Positions 21,575 to 32,256 of a stretch of 64,000 bases of DNA are shown piece after piece. The translations under genes were made by a program, and so were the position numbers. Position 1 is the first letter of the stretch. Each line of letters opens with the position of its first letter. The notes beneath the pieces are model-generated. The model was not told the origin of the DNA, made no database searches, and saw only the letters and a program-made list of their open reading frames with translations. Where the stretch lies: positions 2,236,001 to 2,300,000 of the forward strand of contig JASPKZ010004202.1 of assembly GCA_030220185.1 (NCBI GenBank), in the 5' to 3' direction. This DNA comes from Diploptera punctata. Its lineage: Eukaryota; Arthropoda; Insecta; Blattodea; Blaberidae.

Positions 21575-21785
21575 TTGATACATTTTTCAGGCACCAATGA
21601 TTTCTCATCAATTTCGCTTTGTAATTTTCCTTCAAAGTTTCTCTAATCCCTTGGATCCACGCGAGATTTGGTCGTCCTTTCCTTCTCGTTCCTGATGGTG
21701 TCCATTCCATTATTTTCTTCGGTAATCTTTCGTCCTATATTCGCCTAATATGTCCGTACCATTTCAGTTGCTTTAAAAAGCAATA
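21575..21785 (-). mobile_element. LINE 3'-end fragment
   Basis: The minus frame gives LKQLKWYGHIRRI, ERLPKKIMEWTPSGTRRKGR and PNLAWIQGIRETLKE, the end of a LINE ORF2. Confidence 0.7.
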
Positions 21786-21904
21786 AATTCCATTACTTAC
21801 TAGAGACTAAAATTTTTCGCCATGCATATAATGACTCGGCAACTTCTCTAACACTCGTGTATTGCAGCTATTTCTAACTAACAGGCGAAACAATTCTCAA
21901 GATA

Positions 21905-22215
21905 CTGCTTTTTTTTTTCAATGTCACCAGGTTGTCTTTTATCACATTTCTGGATTTTTCTCTAGCATTGGCGGAACTGTAATCCATTTCTTAGGCTAGG
22001 TCACCTGGAAGGCGGAGTTACGTTACCCCGATGATATGATGGGTGATAAATGATAATGAAGCGCCAGGAGAGTTCTTAACCTAAACTAAACTTAAATTCC
22101 AGACCACGAGCATCCAAGGAATAATTCCCTTTAAGAAAAAAATCCTATGGTCTAACTGAAAATCGTACCCGGGATCTCATGAACTGTAATAAGATATGAA
22201 CTGATATTATATCGT
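21905..22215. repeat. Repeat G, longer copy
   Basis: It shares the gcaccaggtg-type and ctggaaggcggagttacg core with 8410-8605. The 3' part (22110-22215) has a B-box-like match on the minus strand (gagatcccgggtacgatt), suggesting a tRNA-derived SINE. Confidence 0.5.
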
Positions 22216-22289
22216 CACCTTGTCTTTAAATTATTTATTATTTTTATGGGGTTTAAACTTTTTTTATTTCGCTTATTATTTAGTCTTCT

Positions 22290-22905
22290 TCTTCTTCTTC
22301 CTTCCAAGTATTAGGCCAAGGCCTGTTACGATCCTATAGAAAATTTTCCCTCCAGCGTTTCATAGGACGGCCCAGTGATCTTCGTCCTCTTGGTATATAA
22401 TTATAAACAGCTTTGGGGATCCGATTTGAACTCATTCTTTCAAGATGGTGTTTCCAATTTAGTTGGTACTGTTTAATATATTCCAAAATTGGCGTAGTCT
22501 TCAATTCTTTTAAGATATCGGTGTTCCTTTTCCTATCCCATCTGGTGTAACCCGCTGTTCTGCGCATGAATCTCATTTCACAAGCCGTTATTCTGCTTTT
22601 CATGTTGTTTTTTTAGTGTCCATGCTTCACTACCATAGGTCAACACTGGTCTAGCCAAAGTGTTATATAAACGTAATCTGGTGTTTTTTGTACAAGGGAT
22701 GGTTTCATAACTTGATTAATAATTCCTAAACTTGTATTATAACTATTATTTTTTTTTCTTCCAAGAGTTGTCCTTTTTCATGCTTTGGTCGTCATTAGTT
22801 TGATCCTTCCGGGAAATTCTCGTATAAGACTTGAAAGCATAATAATAGTCCCTTCGATTGGTTGCTGGCCAATGGAAGGCAAGACCAGTGATGGGGCTGC
22901 CATCT

Positions 22906-22943
<38 letters not shown>

Positions 22944-23380
22944 TTTATTTTAGCTGGCAGAGTTAAGGCCATAAGGCCTTCTCTTCCACTCAACCAGCGA
23001 ATAGTAAAATTATACAAAAATTACGTACATATTACAAATTTAAGATATTAAAATACAGACTAAACAAAATACAATGATGATGGATCTAATACTAGCTAAT
23101 GCTAACAAAAACATAGAATATAATAAAATTAAAATGATATAGCCTCTGGTCAGGCATTTCTGGAGAAGAAAAGAAAATAAAGGAAAGAAGAAATGGAAGA
23201 AAGGAAAGACTCCCTAGTCCTCGGATGCCCTAATAGCGTAGGGTTAACAAGAGTTAACCAAGAGAGGTTAGATAGTAAAGTTAAAAGAGTGCAAAACACA
23301 AGTGGAAGAAATGTTTTGCTCAGCTTGGGCACCTTGTGGTCGCCATCCACATATCCCCTAGATGAGGACCCCTGAGGGTT
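22290..23380 (-). mobile_element. LINE-3, longer copy with a nested LINE-11 end
   Basis: The minus frame at 22334-22603 reads MRFMRRTAGYTRWDRKRNTD, then EYIKQYQLNWKHHLERMSS and GRRSLGRPMKRWRENFL. 22765-23380 is the upstream part shared with 5390-5890. A LINE-11 3' end is inserted at 22905-23135. Confidence 0.75.
22905..23135 (-). mobile_element. LINE-11 3' end with (TAA)n tail
   Basis: On the minus strand the sequence ends agaaggccttatggccttaa, ctctgccagctaaaataaat and an (ATT)n run, identical in layout to 16200-16325. It splits the ggctgccatcttata site of LINE-3. Confidence 0.75.
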
Positions 23381-23599
23381 TATTATTTAGTGAACATATT
23401 TAAGTAGTCACAAAATAATAAGTATAATGAAAATATATGGAACTGCAATAAATTTTGTAATCTTATCAACTACTCTATGGGTTGAACATGATACTAAATA
23501 CGTCTTTGCGATCTCGTTCAAGTATGGATATGAGCCTACGGGTTCGATAGAGCCAACGAATATATTTTATTGCAAAACTTCTTAGATTCATAAGAAGAG

Positions 23600-23738
23600 G
23601 ACTAACTTACTCACTGGCACTATCAAACCCGTAGGTTCATGGCCGCGCGGACACTAGCTCTCTACAAATCCCTATCCTGAGCTAATGTTTTCCAATCATC
23701 CCCTGTGTAATCTACTTCCCCCCAAATCATGGTTAATT
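23600..23738 (-). mobile_element. LINE-1 3'-end fragment
   Basis: The sequence ctcactggcactatcaaacc, then ggttcatggccgcgcggaca and cctgagctaatgttttcca, is the reversed end of LINE-1, cut at the LINE-5 insertion. Confidence 0.75.
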
Positions 23739-24087
23739 TTGATCTTGAAAAAGATTTCCGACAAGACAGGATAAAATAAGAAATGAATTCCTTTGGAGAG
23801 AAATTAATGTCACCACATTTGTTGTCAAGAGGATTGAAAATCAAACGCTTAAATGGTATGGCCATGTACAAAGAATGGAAAATGAAAGATGGCCAAAAAA
23901 TATATACCAGTGGTCACCTCCTGGAAGAAATAAACGTGGCAGACCAAGATGGAAATGGAAAACCTACGTCAGAACTATAATGGATGATAGGAATTTGGAA
24001 GAGGGAGATTGGAATGATAGAGATAAATGGATACTGAAGACGGCAAACCTACAAGTGGGGGAAAGCCGAAGAAGAAGAAGAAGAAGG
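23739..24087 (+). mobile_element. LINE-5 3' end
   Basis: Overlapping frames read RNEFLWREINV, KWYGHVQRMENERWPKN, GRNKRGRPRWKWKTYVRTI and GDWNDRDKWILKTANLQVGE, then a gaa-repeat tail. It sits within LINE-1, whose remainder resumes at 24301 after the foldback. Confidence 0.82.
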
Positions 24088-24300
24088 TTTCCGGGCTGTA
24101 GGCCGTGGTCTCGAGGCTTGAAGTTCCCCGACGTTTCGACAGAGACTGCGTCTCGCATCATCAAGGGTTGTCTTGAGGATGCCAGACGCAGTCTCTGGCG
24201 AAACGTCGGGGAACTTCAAGCCTCGAGACCACGGCCTACAGCCCGGAAATCCTCTTCAAGATCATCATAGCAATTCTGGCCGCGAAAGCCTAAGTCAATA
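24088..24300. mobile_element. Foldback element, GAAACGTC type
   Basis: The left arm (24088-24165) and right arm (24173-24255) are inverted copies sharing gacgtttcg/cgaaacgtcgg, aacttcaagcctcgagacc and acggcctacagcccgg. The right tail has tggccgcgaaagcctaagt. The right arm has cttgaggat, GCCAGA/TCTGGC hairpin and GAAAC (24200-24204). The left arm has the same on the minus strand. Confidence 0.8.
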
Positions 24301-24930
24301 CATGGTTAATTTTATTCTTTCATATTATTCTTTGTCTTTCAACTGGGCGTTTTCCCTCTGGTTTTCCTACAACAAGCCTCCATGTCCCTATTTTATTCCT
24401 CATTTGTGCCATATGTTCTACCTATCGCAGTCTCCGAGACTTAACTGCTCTTATATTATCTGGTTTCCTATGAAGATCGTATAGGCCTAGTTCACTGTTA
24501 TGTAATCTTCCCTATTCACCTGTCTGTTCATCATCTCACTTTGTCTAAAAAAATTCTAAGAACTTTATTCTCAATACTCAAACTTTTCTCTTCCCTTAAA
24601 GTAAGAGTTTATGTTTCGCATCGATATAATATGACTGGAATAATAACAGTTTTATATATCATCATCATCATCATCATCCACGAATTAAGCCTGTTGGCTC
24701 GTTCCGGTTTCATGAAAGCTAGAATTGTTAAAATTATAAACATAATTATAGAAAATATATTGGATGTTCAAAATGGATTCAGAAAGGGAAGATTCTGTTC
24801 CGACAGTTTTATATATTTGCATTTTAACTTTTTTTTTAGAGAAGTTGGGACAACAAGAGCCCCTGTGATGCATAATAGCACGCATTTCCAGAATTGAGCC
24901 CATGTTTAATTTTTTTGTGCATATCATTCC
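24301..24930 (-). mobile_element. LINE-1, split by a LINE-14 end
   Basis: The reversed LINE-1 series is present: tctttcaactgggcgttttc, then the ctttgtctaaaaaaattcta, aagtaagagtttatgtttcg and gcatttccagaattgagccc segments. The element is interrupted at 24660-24802. Confidence 0.8.
24660..24802 (-). mobile_element. LINE-14 3' end with 14-bp TSD
   Basis: It starts with a (cat)n run (ATG tail on minus) and contains cctgttggctcgttccggtt, shared with 26490-26560. The TSD acagttttatatat occurs at 24646-24659 and 24803-24816. Confidence 0.8.
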
Positions 24931-25567
24931 TGGACATCACTAACACTTCCTGTAATAATGAAATAAACAAGAGGATCTTCAACACAGTATGATTCACATA
25001 TATAAACACGTGCGGCCAACAGGAAAACTTGAAGTTAACAGATGGAAATTCTTTGCGAATGAGTCAATCGTTTTTTGCCTTCAATCACCTCGCTGCATGC
25101 TTTGCTACTGGCAGTTAAGTACAATGCATAATTTACTGGTCCACTGTACGGTACTGTAACAGAGTTGATGCCTGCGAGGGATTACTCACGTAGGTGTTAA
25201 GAAGAGATTATCCTTCTTGAATGAGAGCGACTGTACTGTAACAATGTTACAGGTGGGTTCAGTGCCTGTCACTGAACTCTTAATTCACTAAACACTATCC
25301 TCTCTAAAGTGATCCTCATCAAAACAAAACCATGTGACCTGCTCGCTTTTCATTGGTTATCGACACCGACGTATGATGTAGAAGCAGTAAGTACGCGAGA
25401 AAGTAGTTACCTTCATTAATTAAAAATTTTCTTTCTGAATATACTTGTTATTCTTCGCGAATGAAAATAATAATATTCAAAACATACAAAATATTCTAAA
25501 ATATACCTAATCGATAATTACAACTTAAAATAGTTTTTGGTCGATGTGACTAATTTCTTATACTTAC
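24931..25567. other. Intron, nothing firmly assigned
   Basis: An exon-like stretch flanked by ttgttacag and gtgagtaa (minus, about 25190-25235) has a stop in the required frame and was rejected. No repeat partner was seen. Confidence 0.3.
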
Positions 25568-25619
25568 CAATATTGTTGTTACTGGAAGTAAGTCAACGTT
25601 CCCACATCTAACCTGGTTG
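25568..25619 (-). CDS. Candidate small protease exon (fourth CLIP Cys)
   Basis: Exon 27742-28009 ends in phase 2 but 16360-16995 starts in phase 0, so an exon of length 3n+1 is needed between them. This 52-nt segment has acceptor ttttgtttgcatag, donor ATATTG|gtaagtat, and in the required frame reads NQVRCGNVDLLPVTTIL with no stop. It supplies one Cys followed by Gly, as often found at CLIP Cys4, 16 residues before the CC pair. The evidence is splice sites, phase and one Cys only; a chance match is quite possible. Confidence 0.35.
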
Positions 25620-26011
25620 CTATGCAAACAAAAGAAATCGCAATGCTGATATGCACTCAAAAAGCACACGTTCGGTAAGTAAAATAAAACATTTCTTGAA
25701 TGTTTTGTACACTCACTCGTACCTTTCTTAAGACTTTTCAGAAATTAATGCAGAACATCCCACTCTCCAGGCTTCATTTTCTCTATCATCTACCATGACT
25801 CCTTCCATAATAAAATTATCAAACAGATTCTAATCACGGTACTACATATAAAGATGTCTCCACAGCCAACAATCCTTGCTTATAATAAAACAAATGAAAA
25901 GCTACATAGCAACAATCACCAAATGTTTCTTTCTCGTAGAAGTCATTTACATCCAACCAATATTTCAATTCATTTATTACTATATTTAATAAATATTAGT
26001 CACATCGACCA

Positions 26012-26156
26012 AAAAATAGTATGCTATACACAAGAGGTAAGCACATAACAGATCTCGAAAATTGAAAAAACTCGGCGGAAGCGCCTAGTTTTTTTTCAAA
26101 CTTTTTCTCGATCAGTAACAAGTGCTTACCTCACTTGTATCGCAATATACTATTAT
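26012..26156. repeat. Long hairpin element
   Basis: The outer arms (about 26017-26052 and 26115-26156) share gtaagcac/gtgcttac and atagtat/atactat. The inner stem pairs ctcgaaaattgaaaaaact with agttttttttcaaac plus ctcga around ggcg-gaa-gcgcc (26074-26085). No coding capacity. It resembles a MITE. A related inverted stretch (gtcgatgtgacta) lies at about 25535-25560 and 25995-26010. Confidence 0.5.
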
Positions 26157-26489
26157 TACACATGGATGATGCATTTGAGTCATGCTTCAGCTGATTCTGA
26201 TGCAACAAAATGGCTGAATGTGTCGAGTCTTCTGTTGCTGTGTCGCCATCTAAATTTTTAAAACACAAATCTGACAAACCTATGACAGTTATTTTAAATG
26301 TATTTCACAAGTTCAGTGAAGAAATCTCACCAGCTTTCTTGTAATCTACCCCATTCAATGATCACATGTCTTATATACTTCACACATGCTCTCTGTCAAT
26401 GTGACAGTAATTGTGGCGCGAATGGCGGAAGGATACAATTGGTGTTCGTTTATGTTAGGATCATTGAAAGAGAGGATAAGGTATATTTT
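26157..26489. other. Nothing recognised
   Basis: Short ORFs only, with no motifs. Confidence 0.3.
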
Positions 26490-27125
26490 TATCATCATCA
26501 TCATCATCATCATGGGGTTAAGCCTGTTGGCTCGTTCCGGTTTCATGAAAGATAGAATTGTTAAAATTGTTCGGGCCATCTTCTGTGTGGGCGACCAACA
26601 TTTCTCCTTCCGTGCGGTTTATAATTTAGCAATAATTTTGGAAATCTTCCTTCTGGCATTCTATCCGGTTGCTTTCATGAGAACATTTAGTAATGTAGAT
26701 TGTCCCCTGAAGGTGTTACTGACACCTCACAGGGTGAGACGATTGAAGGAGCTGCCTTCTTGAGGTTCATCGTCATACGCTCCCATTATATCAGCCCTAG
26801 TGGGAGGGTTGCCTCTTCCGCTCTTCTCAGACCGTTGAGGGCTTTCTCCTTGTTGCCCCGGAGGTGGGTCCTTATATTCTGCCCTGAGAGGGTTGCCTCT
26901 TCCGCCAATTACAACATTTGAAAGCTTGTTCCATCGTGTCGTTCTTGCCGTTAAGGTCTTCGCCCGTATCCCTGGGCAGGGGCTCTCGATATACCCCGAG
27001 AGACTGGGTCCCTCACTAATATATTAGTGTTCACCCCCGCGCCTGTAAGCAGGTACTGCCTAAGCCCCCTGTTCACACCGAGCCGGGTTGATAGCTTCGT
27101 ATTATTAACAGAGTAAATTGTGCAA
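26490..27125 (-). mobile_element. LINE-14 3' region
   Basis: It starts with (cat)n and cctgttggctcgttccggtt as at 24660. The GC-rich continuation has a direct repeat gagggttgcctcttccgc (about 26814 and 26888). It is probably the 3' UTR of a LINE read on minus; the extent to 27125 is uncertain. Confidence 0.5.
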
Positions 27126-27129
27126 GGAA

Positions 27130-27625
27130 GGCGGTTAGATCCCTGAATGGTCTTTTATGGAATAGAAATTTGACCAGAAAAAAAAGAGATTATACAGACA
27201 ATAATAGAAAGTACACTTACATATGGATCAGAAAGCTGGACAATAAATGAAAGGATGCAGAAAAGAATCTTGGCGACGGAAATGGATGGATTACGGAAAA
27301 GTATGAGAATATCCAGGCTACAACATATTCTAAATACATATATCAAACAAGAAATGGAGGCACAAGAAACTGTTATCGATAGGATAACAAAGAGAGCTCT
27401 ACAGTGGTATAGACATGTACAAGGGATGTCGGAAGACCAGTGGCCTAAACATGTGTTGGATTGGATGGTACCAGGCAGAAGGAAGAAGGGGAGAAGTAGA
27501 AGAGCATGGTATGAGGGAATATATGACGCCATGATGAAGAGGGGTATGGAAGATGGACAATGGGAAGATAGGAATCTCTGGAAGGCAGGAATCGAAGGTA
27601 AACTGCTGTAAAGTGGAAAGCCTGT
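27130..27625 (+). mobile_element. LINE-9, RT C-terminus
   Basis: The open frame 27255-27611, with upstream LTYGSESWTINERM in a joined frame, reads LATEMDGLRKSMRISRLQ, ALQWYRHVQGMSEDQWPK and PGRRKKGRSRRAWYEGI, ending in DRNLWKAGIEGKLL and stop. It is a LINE ORF2 tail, single copy here. Confidence 0.8.
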
Positions 27626-27667
27626 ATTAAGTAAGTTAAGTAATGAGTCCAAAGTTAAAACTAAGTA

Positions 27668-27730
27668 ATTGGCTCTGTCGAACCCGCAGGTTCATGGTCC
27701 GATCCCGAGGTAATATTTTCCAATCATAAG
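27668..27730 (-). mobile_element. LINE-1 short 3'-end fragment next to an exon
   Basis: The sequence gtcgaacccgcaggttcatg, then cgaggtaatattttccaatc, is the LINE-1 terminus reversed. It ends about 12 bp from the donor of exon 27742-28009. Confidence 0.7.
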
Positions 27731-27741
27731 AGCTGACGTAC

Positions 27742-28009
27742 CTGGCGGCCTGAATTGGTGAAGTAACTGCAGTGTCATACATTCCAAGTATCCAGGTTTC
27801 CCAGTTGGAGAGTTCTGGAAGCTTGAAGTATGGATAGCACTGCCTGAAACTTGTGCAGCGCCCTAGCACTCCTTTGCTAGTGAAACATGGCCCTACAGGC
27901 AGTACTCCCGGCCAACCTCCAAACTGTCTGCTTTCACGTGGATCTTCAGACACTAGCAAATCCATGAGGTCTGTGTCTTCAACGGATCTACTGTTGCGTT
28001 CAATAGCCG
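27742..28009 (-). CDS. Clip-domain serine protease, CLIP exon
   Basis: The minus-strand acceptor is gcttttgttacag and the donor is GCCGCCAG|gtacgtca. After an acidic stretch (RSVEDTDLMDLLVSEDPRES) comes GPCFTSKGVLGRCTSFRQC and YPYFKLPELSNWETWILGMY. The three Cys fit CLIP C1-C3. In relatives the next position after MYDT is Cys, but here the codon is GCA (Ala), followed by VTSPIQAA up to the donor. Phase is 1 in and 2 out. An upstream exon with the signal peptide must exist but was not recognised. Confidence 0.88.
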
Positions 28010-28074
28010 CTGTAACAAAAGCACACATCAAGTTAAATGACGGGTACAAGATGAAGTGTTTTAATCTAACTAAC

Positions 28075-28855
28075 TCACTGGCACTATCGACCCGTAGGTT
28101 CAAGGATGCACGAACATTAACTGTCCATAGATCCCTATTCTGAGGTAATGCTTTCCAATCATCCCCTGTATAATCTACATCCCTGAAAACATGGTTAATG
28201 TTATTCTTGCATCTCATTCTTGGGTCTAACACGTTTGGCGTTTTCCACTCTGGGTTTTCTACAAGAAACTTCCCATGTGGGCCGGTCTTTTATTCCCCAT
28301 TCGTGCCACATGTCCTGCCCATCGTAACCAACGAGACTTAACTGTTCTTATTATATATAAGTAAAGTAAAGTAAAGTGATCCTACGACAGCCCTCGAGAG
28401 GCCCTTGGGGTAGTGGGAGGTTAAGGCTCCCATTTTTTCTGGACAATTGGCACTTGATGTCAGTCGAGTTGTCAGTCCTGCGTGACGGCCGCCTTTACCC
28501 CCAGAACAAGCGTCTGGTACTCATTTCCGTTAGAGGCTGAGTCGACCCCAGGGTCATAGTGCCGCCAGAGGGTTTGGGTCAGTTTAAAAATCCTGACCCC
28601 ATCGGGACTCGAACCCTCGACGTTCCGGCTTGTAGCGCTGTGCCTTAACCACTACGCTACAGCGTGCCCCTCTTATTATATATGGTTTCCTATAAATATC
28701 ATGTAATTCACTGTTATGTAGTCTTCTCCATTCGCCTGTCTGTTCATCTCTCTTTGATCCAAACATTTTCCTAAGAACTTCATTCTTAAATACTCGTAAT
28801 CTCTTTTTTCAATCTTAAAGTAGGAGTCCATGTTTCGCATCCATATAGTATCTAA
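28075..28855 (-). mobile_element. LINE-1, split by SINE-B
   Basis: 28075-28345 and 28684-28855 are consecutive parts of a reversed LINE-1 (actggcactatcgacccgta, then the atcatgtaattcactgttat and ttcattcttaaatactcgta segments). Confidence 0.8.
28359..28670 (-). mobile_element. SINE-B with 13-bp TSD
   Basis: A full SINE-B in reverse, with minus-strand head gcacgctgtagcgtagtggt. TSD tcttattatatat at 28346-28358 and 28671-28683, inside LINE-1. Confidence 0.88.
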
Positions 28856-29039
28856 AGTTTAAATATTTCTTCTAGTGATATTTATAACACGCAAAAGATT
28901 TTTCAATAAATTGACACTTCAAATTGTACGTTTTCATGTTGTTCCTCATGCAATGTAAGAAGGGTGCAGGAAATAAATAAATAAAGGTAAATCACTTTTG
29001 CATTAAATTGGGAAATGGAATTTTAATTATACAACGTAC
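28856..29039. other. Nothing recognised
   Basis: Short AT-rich spacer between LINE-1 copies. Confidence 0.3.
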
Positions 29040-30022
29040 CTACATGAGATGCAAGAAGAAATTAAACATTGGATCAATTCTGGAAATGCGTGCTATTTTG
29101 TGTTACAGGGGCACTACGCTACAGGCCGGAAGGTCGAGGGTTCGAGTTCCGGTAGGGTCAGGAATTTAAAAGCTGACCCAAACTTTCTGGCGGCACTATG
29201 GCCCTGGGATCGACTCGCCTCTAACTGAAATGAGTACCAGGTGTTTGTTCTGGGGTAAAGGCAGCCGTCACGCAGGGCTGACAACCCGGCTGACAAAGTG
29301 TCGTTTGTCTAGAAAAAGTAGGAGCCTTAACCTCCTACTCCCCCAAGGGCCTCCTGAGGGCTGTAGTGGCATCAATTTAACTTTATGTATTATAGGGACT
29401 CTTATCGTCCCAACTCCAAAAAAAAGTTAAACTGAAAATATATAAAACTATTGTTCTACCAGTTATATTATATGGATGTGAAACATTAAATCTTACTTTA
29501 AGGGAGAAAAGAAGATTACGAGTATTTGAGAATAAAGTTCTTAGGAAAATTTTTGGTCCAAAAAAAGAGATGAACAGATAGGTGAATGGAGAAGACTACA
29601 TAACAGTGAACTACGTGATCTTTAAGGAAGCCACATATAATAAGAACAATTACGTATCGTAGACCACCAAAGAGAGATGAACAGACAGGTGAATGGAGAA
29701 GACTACATAACAGTGAACTGCATGGTCTTTTTAGGGGGCCAGATATAATAAGAACAGTTAAGTCTCGTAGACTGCGATGGGCAGGCCATGTTGCACGTAT
29801 GGGGAATGAAATACTTGCATGGAAGCTTCTTGTAGGAAAGCCAGAGGGAAAACGCCCAGTTGATAGACCAAGAATGAGGTGGGAGAATAACATTAACTAT
29901 GATTTGAGGGAAGTAGATTATACAGGGAATAATTGGAAAGGATTAGCTCAGGATAGGGATGTATGGAGAGCTTATGTCCACGCGGCCATGAACCTACGGG
30001 TAGATAGTGCCAGTGAGTAAGG
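29040..30022 (+). mobile_element. LINE-1 with nested SINE-B and internal duplication
   Basis: LINE-1 runs 29040-29104, is broken by SINE-B (29106-29375) and resumes at 29390. The stretch gagatgaacagataggtgaa is duplicated (29570 and 29671 regions), a tandem copy of about 100 bp. The tail frame 29799-30020 reads GKRPVDRPRMRWENN, YDLREVDYTGNN, YVHAAMNLRV. Confidence 0.82.
29106..29375 (+). mobile_element. SINE-B inside LINE-1
   Basis: The head is truncated: gggcactacgctacaggccg, then gagggttcgagttccgg, a B-box-like stretch. The body ends gagggctgtagtggcat. Confidence 0.8.
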
Positions 30023-30235
30023 TAAATAAAAACTGCGATAGGCAGGACATGTGGCAGAATGAGGAAAGAAAGACGTGCATGGAAGCTTCTTGTAAGAAAA
30101 CTAGAAGGGAAAACGCCCAGTTGGTAGACCAAGAATAACATTAACTATGATTTGAGGGAAGTAGATTATGATTGGAAAACATTACCTCAGGATAGCCTAC
30201 GGGTTCGATAGTGCCAGTGAGTTAGTTACATCTTT
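30023..30235 (+). mobile_element. LINE-1 3'-end fragment, tandem to the previous copy
   Basis: It restarts at aaactgcgataggcaggaca and repeats the final 200 bp of LINE-1, ending gttcgatagtgccagtgagt. Confidence 0.75.
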
Positions 30236-30424
30236 ACCTGAACTATGATTATCATACCTATCAATACTAAAAAGTTACACTCACAATTTTTTTTTTGGGA
30301 ATACGACAAATGTTCAGAAAAAGAAAACAAGACTTTTTGATTCAGTAATTTAATTCCTATGAACAGTATTTTTTGGCAGTCTGTATCGTTTACATTCTGC
30401 ATAACTGTCAACATTGACTAGTGT

Positions 30425-30760
30425 GTGTTTTAATATTATAATGATATTGTGAAAAGAAAAATTAATGTGTGAACCAGGAATCGAACCGTGGACCTCTAGT
30501 TCTCCAGACTAGTGTGCAGCCCACTACACCATTCCACACCTGGCACAAACACCAACAATTCTTTCCACATATACAAATCTATAATTCTCGTCTTGTCCGC
30601 TGTCAGGTAGATGACACTGCCATCGCCTTCGTTTAGAAGTATCTATATTTGAGAATTTCACACCACCACTTTTATAAGCAGTAAACTATGTTATTTAACA
30701 TTTTCCAATACTGTTATTTTAACACAGTTCCAATAATGGATCATATTATAATATTATAAT
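30425..30760 (-). mobile_element. SINE-E unit, minus copy
   Basis: The tRNA-like head on minus (ggtgtggaatggtgtagtgg, then ccacggttcgattcctgg) sits inside a unit of about 340 bp. The same unit in plus orientation is 31440-31800. Confidence 0.75.
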
Positions 30761-30767
30761 GATATTG

Positions 30768-30945
30768 CGAAAAGAAAAATTAATGTGTGAACCAGGAATC
30801 GAACTGTGCACCTCTAGTTCTCCAGACTAGTGAGCCAGGTGTGGAATGGTGTAGTGGGCTGCACACTGGTCTGGAGAACTAGAGGTCCACGGTTCGATTC
30901 CTGGTTCACACATTAATTTTTCTTTTCGCAATATCACTATATATA
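30768..30945. repeat. SINE-E head-to-head palindrome
   Basis: tRNA-like heads in opposite orientation are fused at about 30835, sharing tgtgaaccaggaatcgaac and its complement, each ending in aaaagaaaaattaatgtg. Confidence 0.75.
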
Positions 30946-30949
30946 TTTC

Positions 30950-31435
30950 TTTTCTTTTTATTGCGGATGAGCCCATGTAGGACTACGAAAAGTACTTAGA
31001 GGCGTTTCCTTTGAGCCCAAATTTTTTCATTCTTTTGCTATCAGCTTGTTTTCTATCATCTGTCCAAGTTGTTCCATTTTTTTTTTTTTTTTTCGGTTTG
31101 TCCTCTTGGTCACTTGCCACTTATTCACCTTAATTCTAAATAATATTTAGAATTGTATATTATATCTCTGTTGGGATATCATCTTTAGTAATTCCGGCCA
31201 ATTTTAAGTATTTTTGATTCATCAATCCACTTCATAGTATCCACTGGAGCTTTACTTCTGTTTTCGTAGAATTCCATTATCTGTTTTGTAAGCCTATTTC
31301 AGTTCATTCATTTAATATGACCATACAATTTTAAGCTTAGTTTTATAATGTCACTATGGATGTCTGTATATATTTTTATTTCCTTTTTACTTCTGGGTCT
31401 AAATGCTTCACCTATGACTTGTGGACCTAAACTTT
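30950..31435 (-). mobile_element. LINE-13 3' end
   Basis: The minus frames include LYGHIK, TKQIMEFYENRSKAPVDTMK and WIDESKILKIGRNY, a typical LINE ORF2 tail, degraded. Confidence 0.6.
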
Positions 31436-31439
31436 TCTT

Positions 31440-31800
31440 TTCACAATATCATTATAATATCATAATATGATTAATTATTGGAACTGTGTTAAAATAACAG
31501 TATTGTAAAACTGATTATAAAAGTGTTGGTGTAAAATTCTCAAATATAGATACTTCTAAACGAAACCGGCCGTTGGCGATGGCAGTGTCATCTATCTGAC
31601 AGCGGACGAAACGAGAATTATAGATTTGTATATGTGGAAAGAATTGTTGGTGTTTGTGTGGAATGGTGTAGTGGGCTGCACACTAGTCTGGAGAACTAGA
31701 TGTGCACGGTTCGATTCCTGGTTCACACATTAATTTTTCTTTTCACAATATCATTATAATATTATCCGTTATTGGAACTGTGTTAAAATAACAGTATTGT
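31440..31800 (+). mobile_element. SINE-E unit, plus copy
   Basis: The inverse of 30425-30760: shared ttggaactgtgttaaaataa, gatggcagtgtcatctatct and the tRNA-like head gtgtggaatggtgtagtggg. Confidence 0.75.
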
Positions 31801-32256
31801 AAAATGTTAAATAGTGTGTGTTTATAATGACGGGTATTCATACCTCACTACGTTTCACAATGATGCAGTTAAAATTGCCCGCAGTGACGACAGACCTAAT
31901 GGATTTTATCTCAATTTGTTCACACTTAATTCTATAATGATCCTGTTTTGTTGGCAAGACCGGACTGGGTCTGGTATTTCAATGCCCCAGGCTTTTTCAG
32001 GAAGTCAATCTATCCTTCCATTCTTATACTTACCTACCTTTTTCAACTTCAAGTCTCGTAAACTCTAGTTTGATTTGTTACTATACAACTATGAAACCTG
32101 ATCTGGCCAATCAGAAAATCATAAAATTCACATTATATTCTATCACAATTGTCATCACTAAGGGGCGGATTCCTATGACATATATTTTTACCAAAGCCTC
32201 TATTCTAAGCTTCAAGTAAGTAAAAATATTTATATATGCCTTATTATTAAGATTAA
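31801..32256. other. Nothing recognised
   Basis: An 84-codon open frame at 31814-32068 has no family motif and is probably chance. Confidence 0.3.

Noticed and set aside
25190..25235. Exon-like 46-nt segment with ttgttacag acceptor and gtgagtaa donor (minus)
   Set aside because: The length fits the needed phase, but the required frame contains a TAA stop.
27155..27652. 165-codon hydrophobic minus frame resembling a membrane protein
   Set aside because: It is the reverse of LINE-9 coding sequence; the apparent hydrophobicity is a complement effect.
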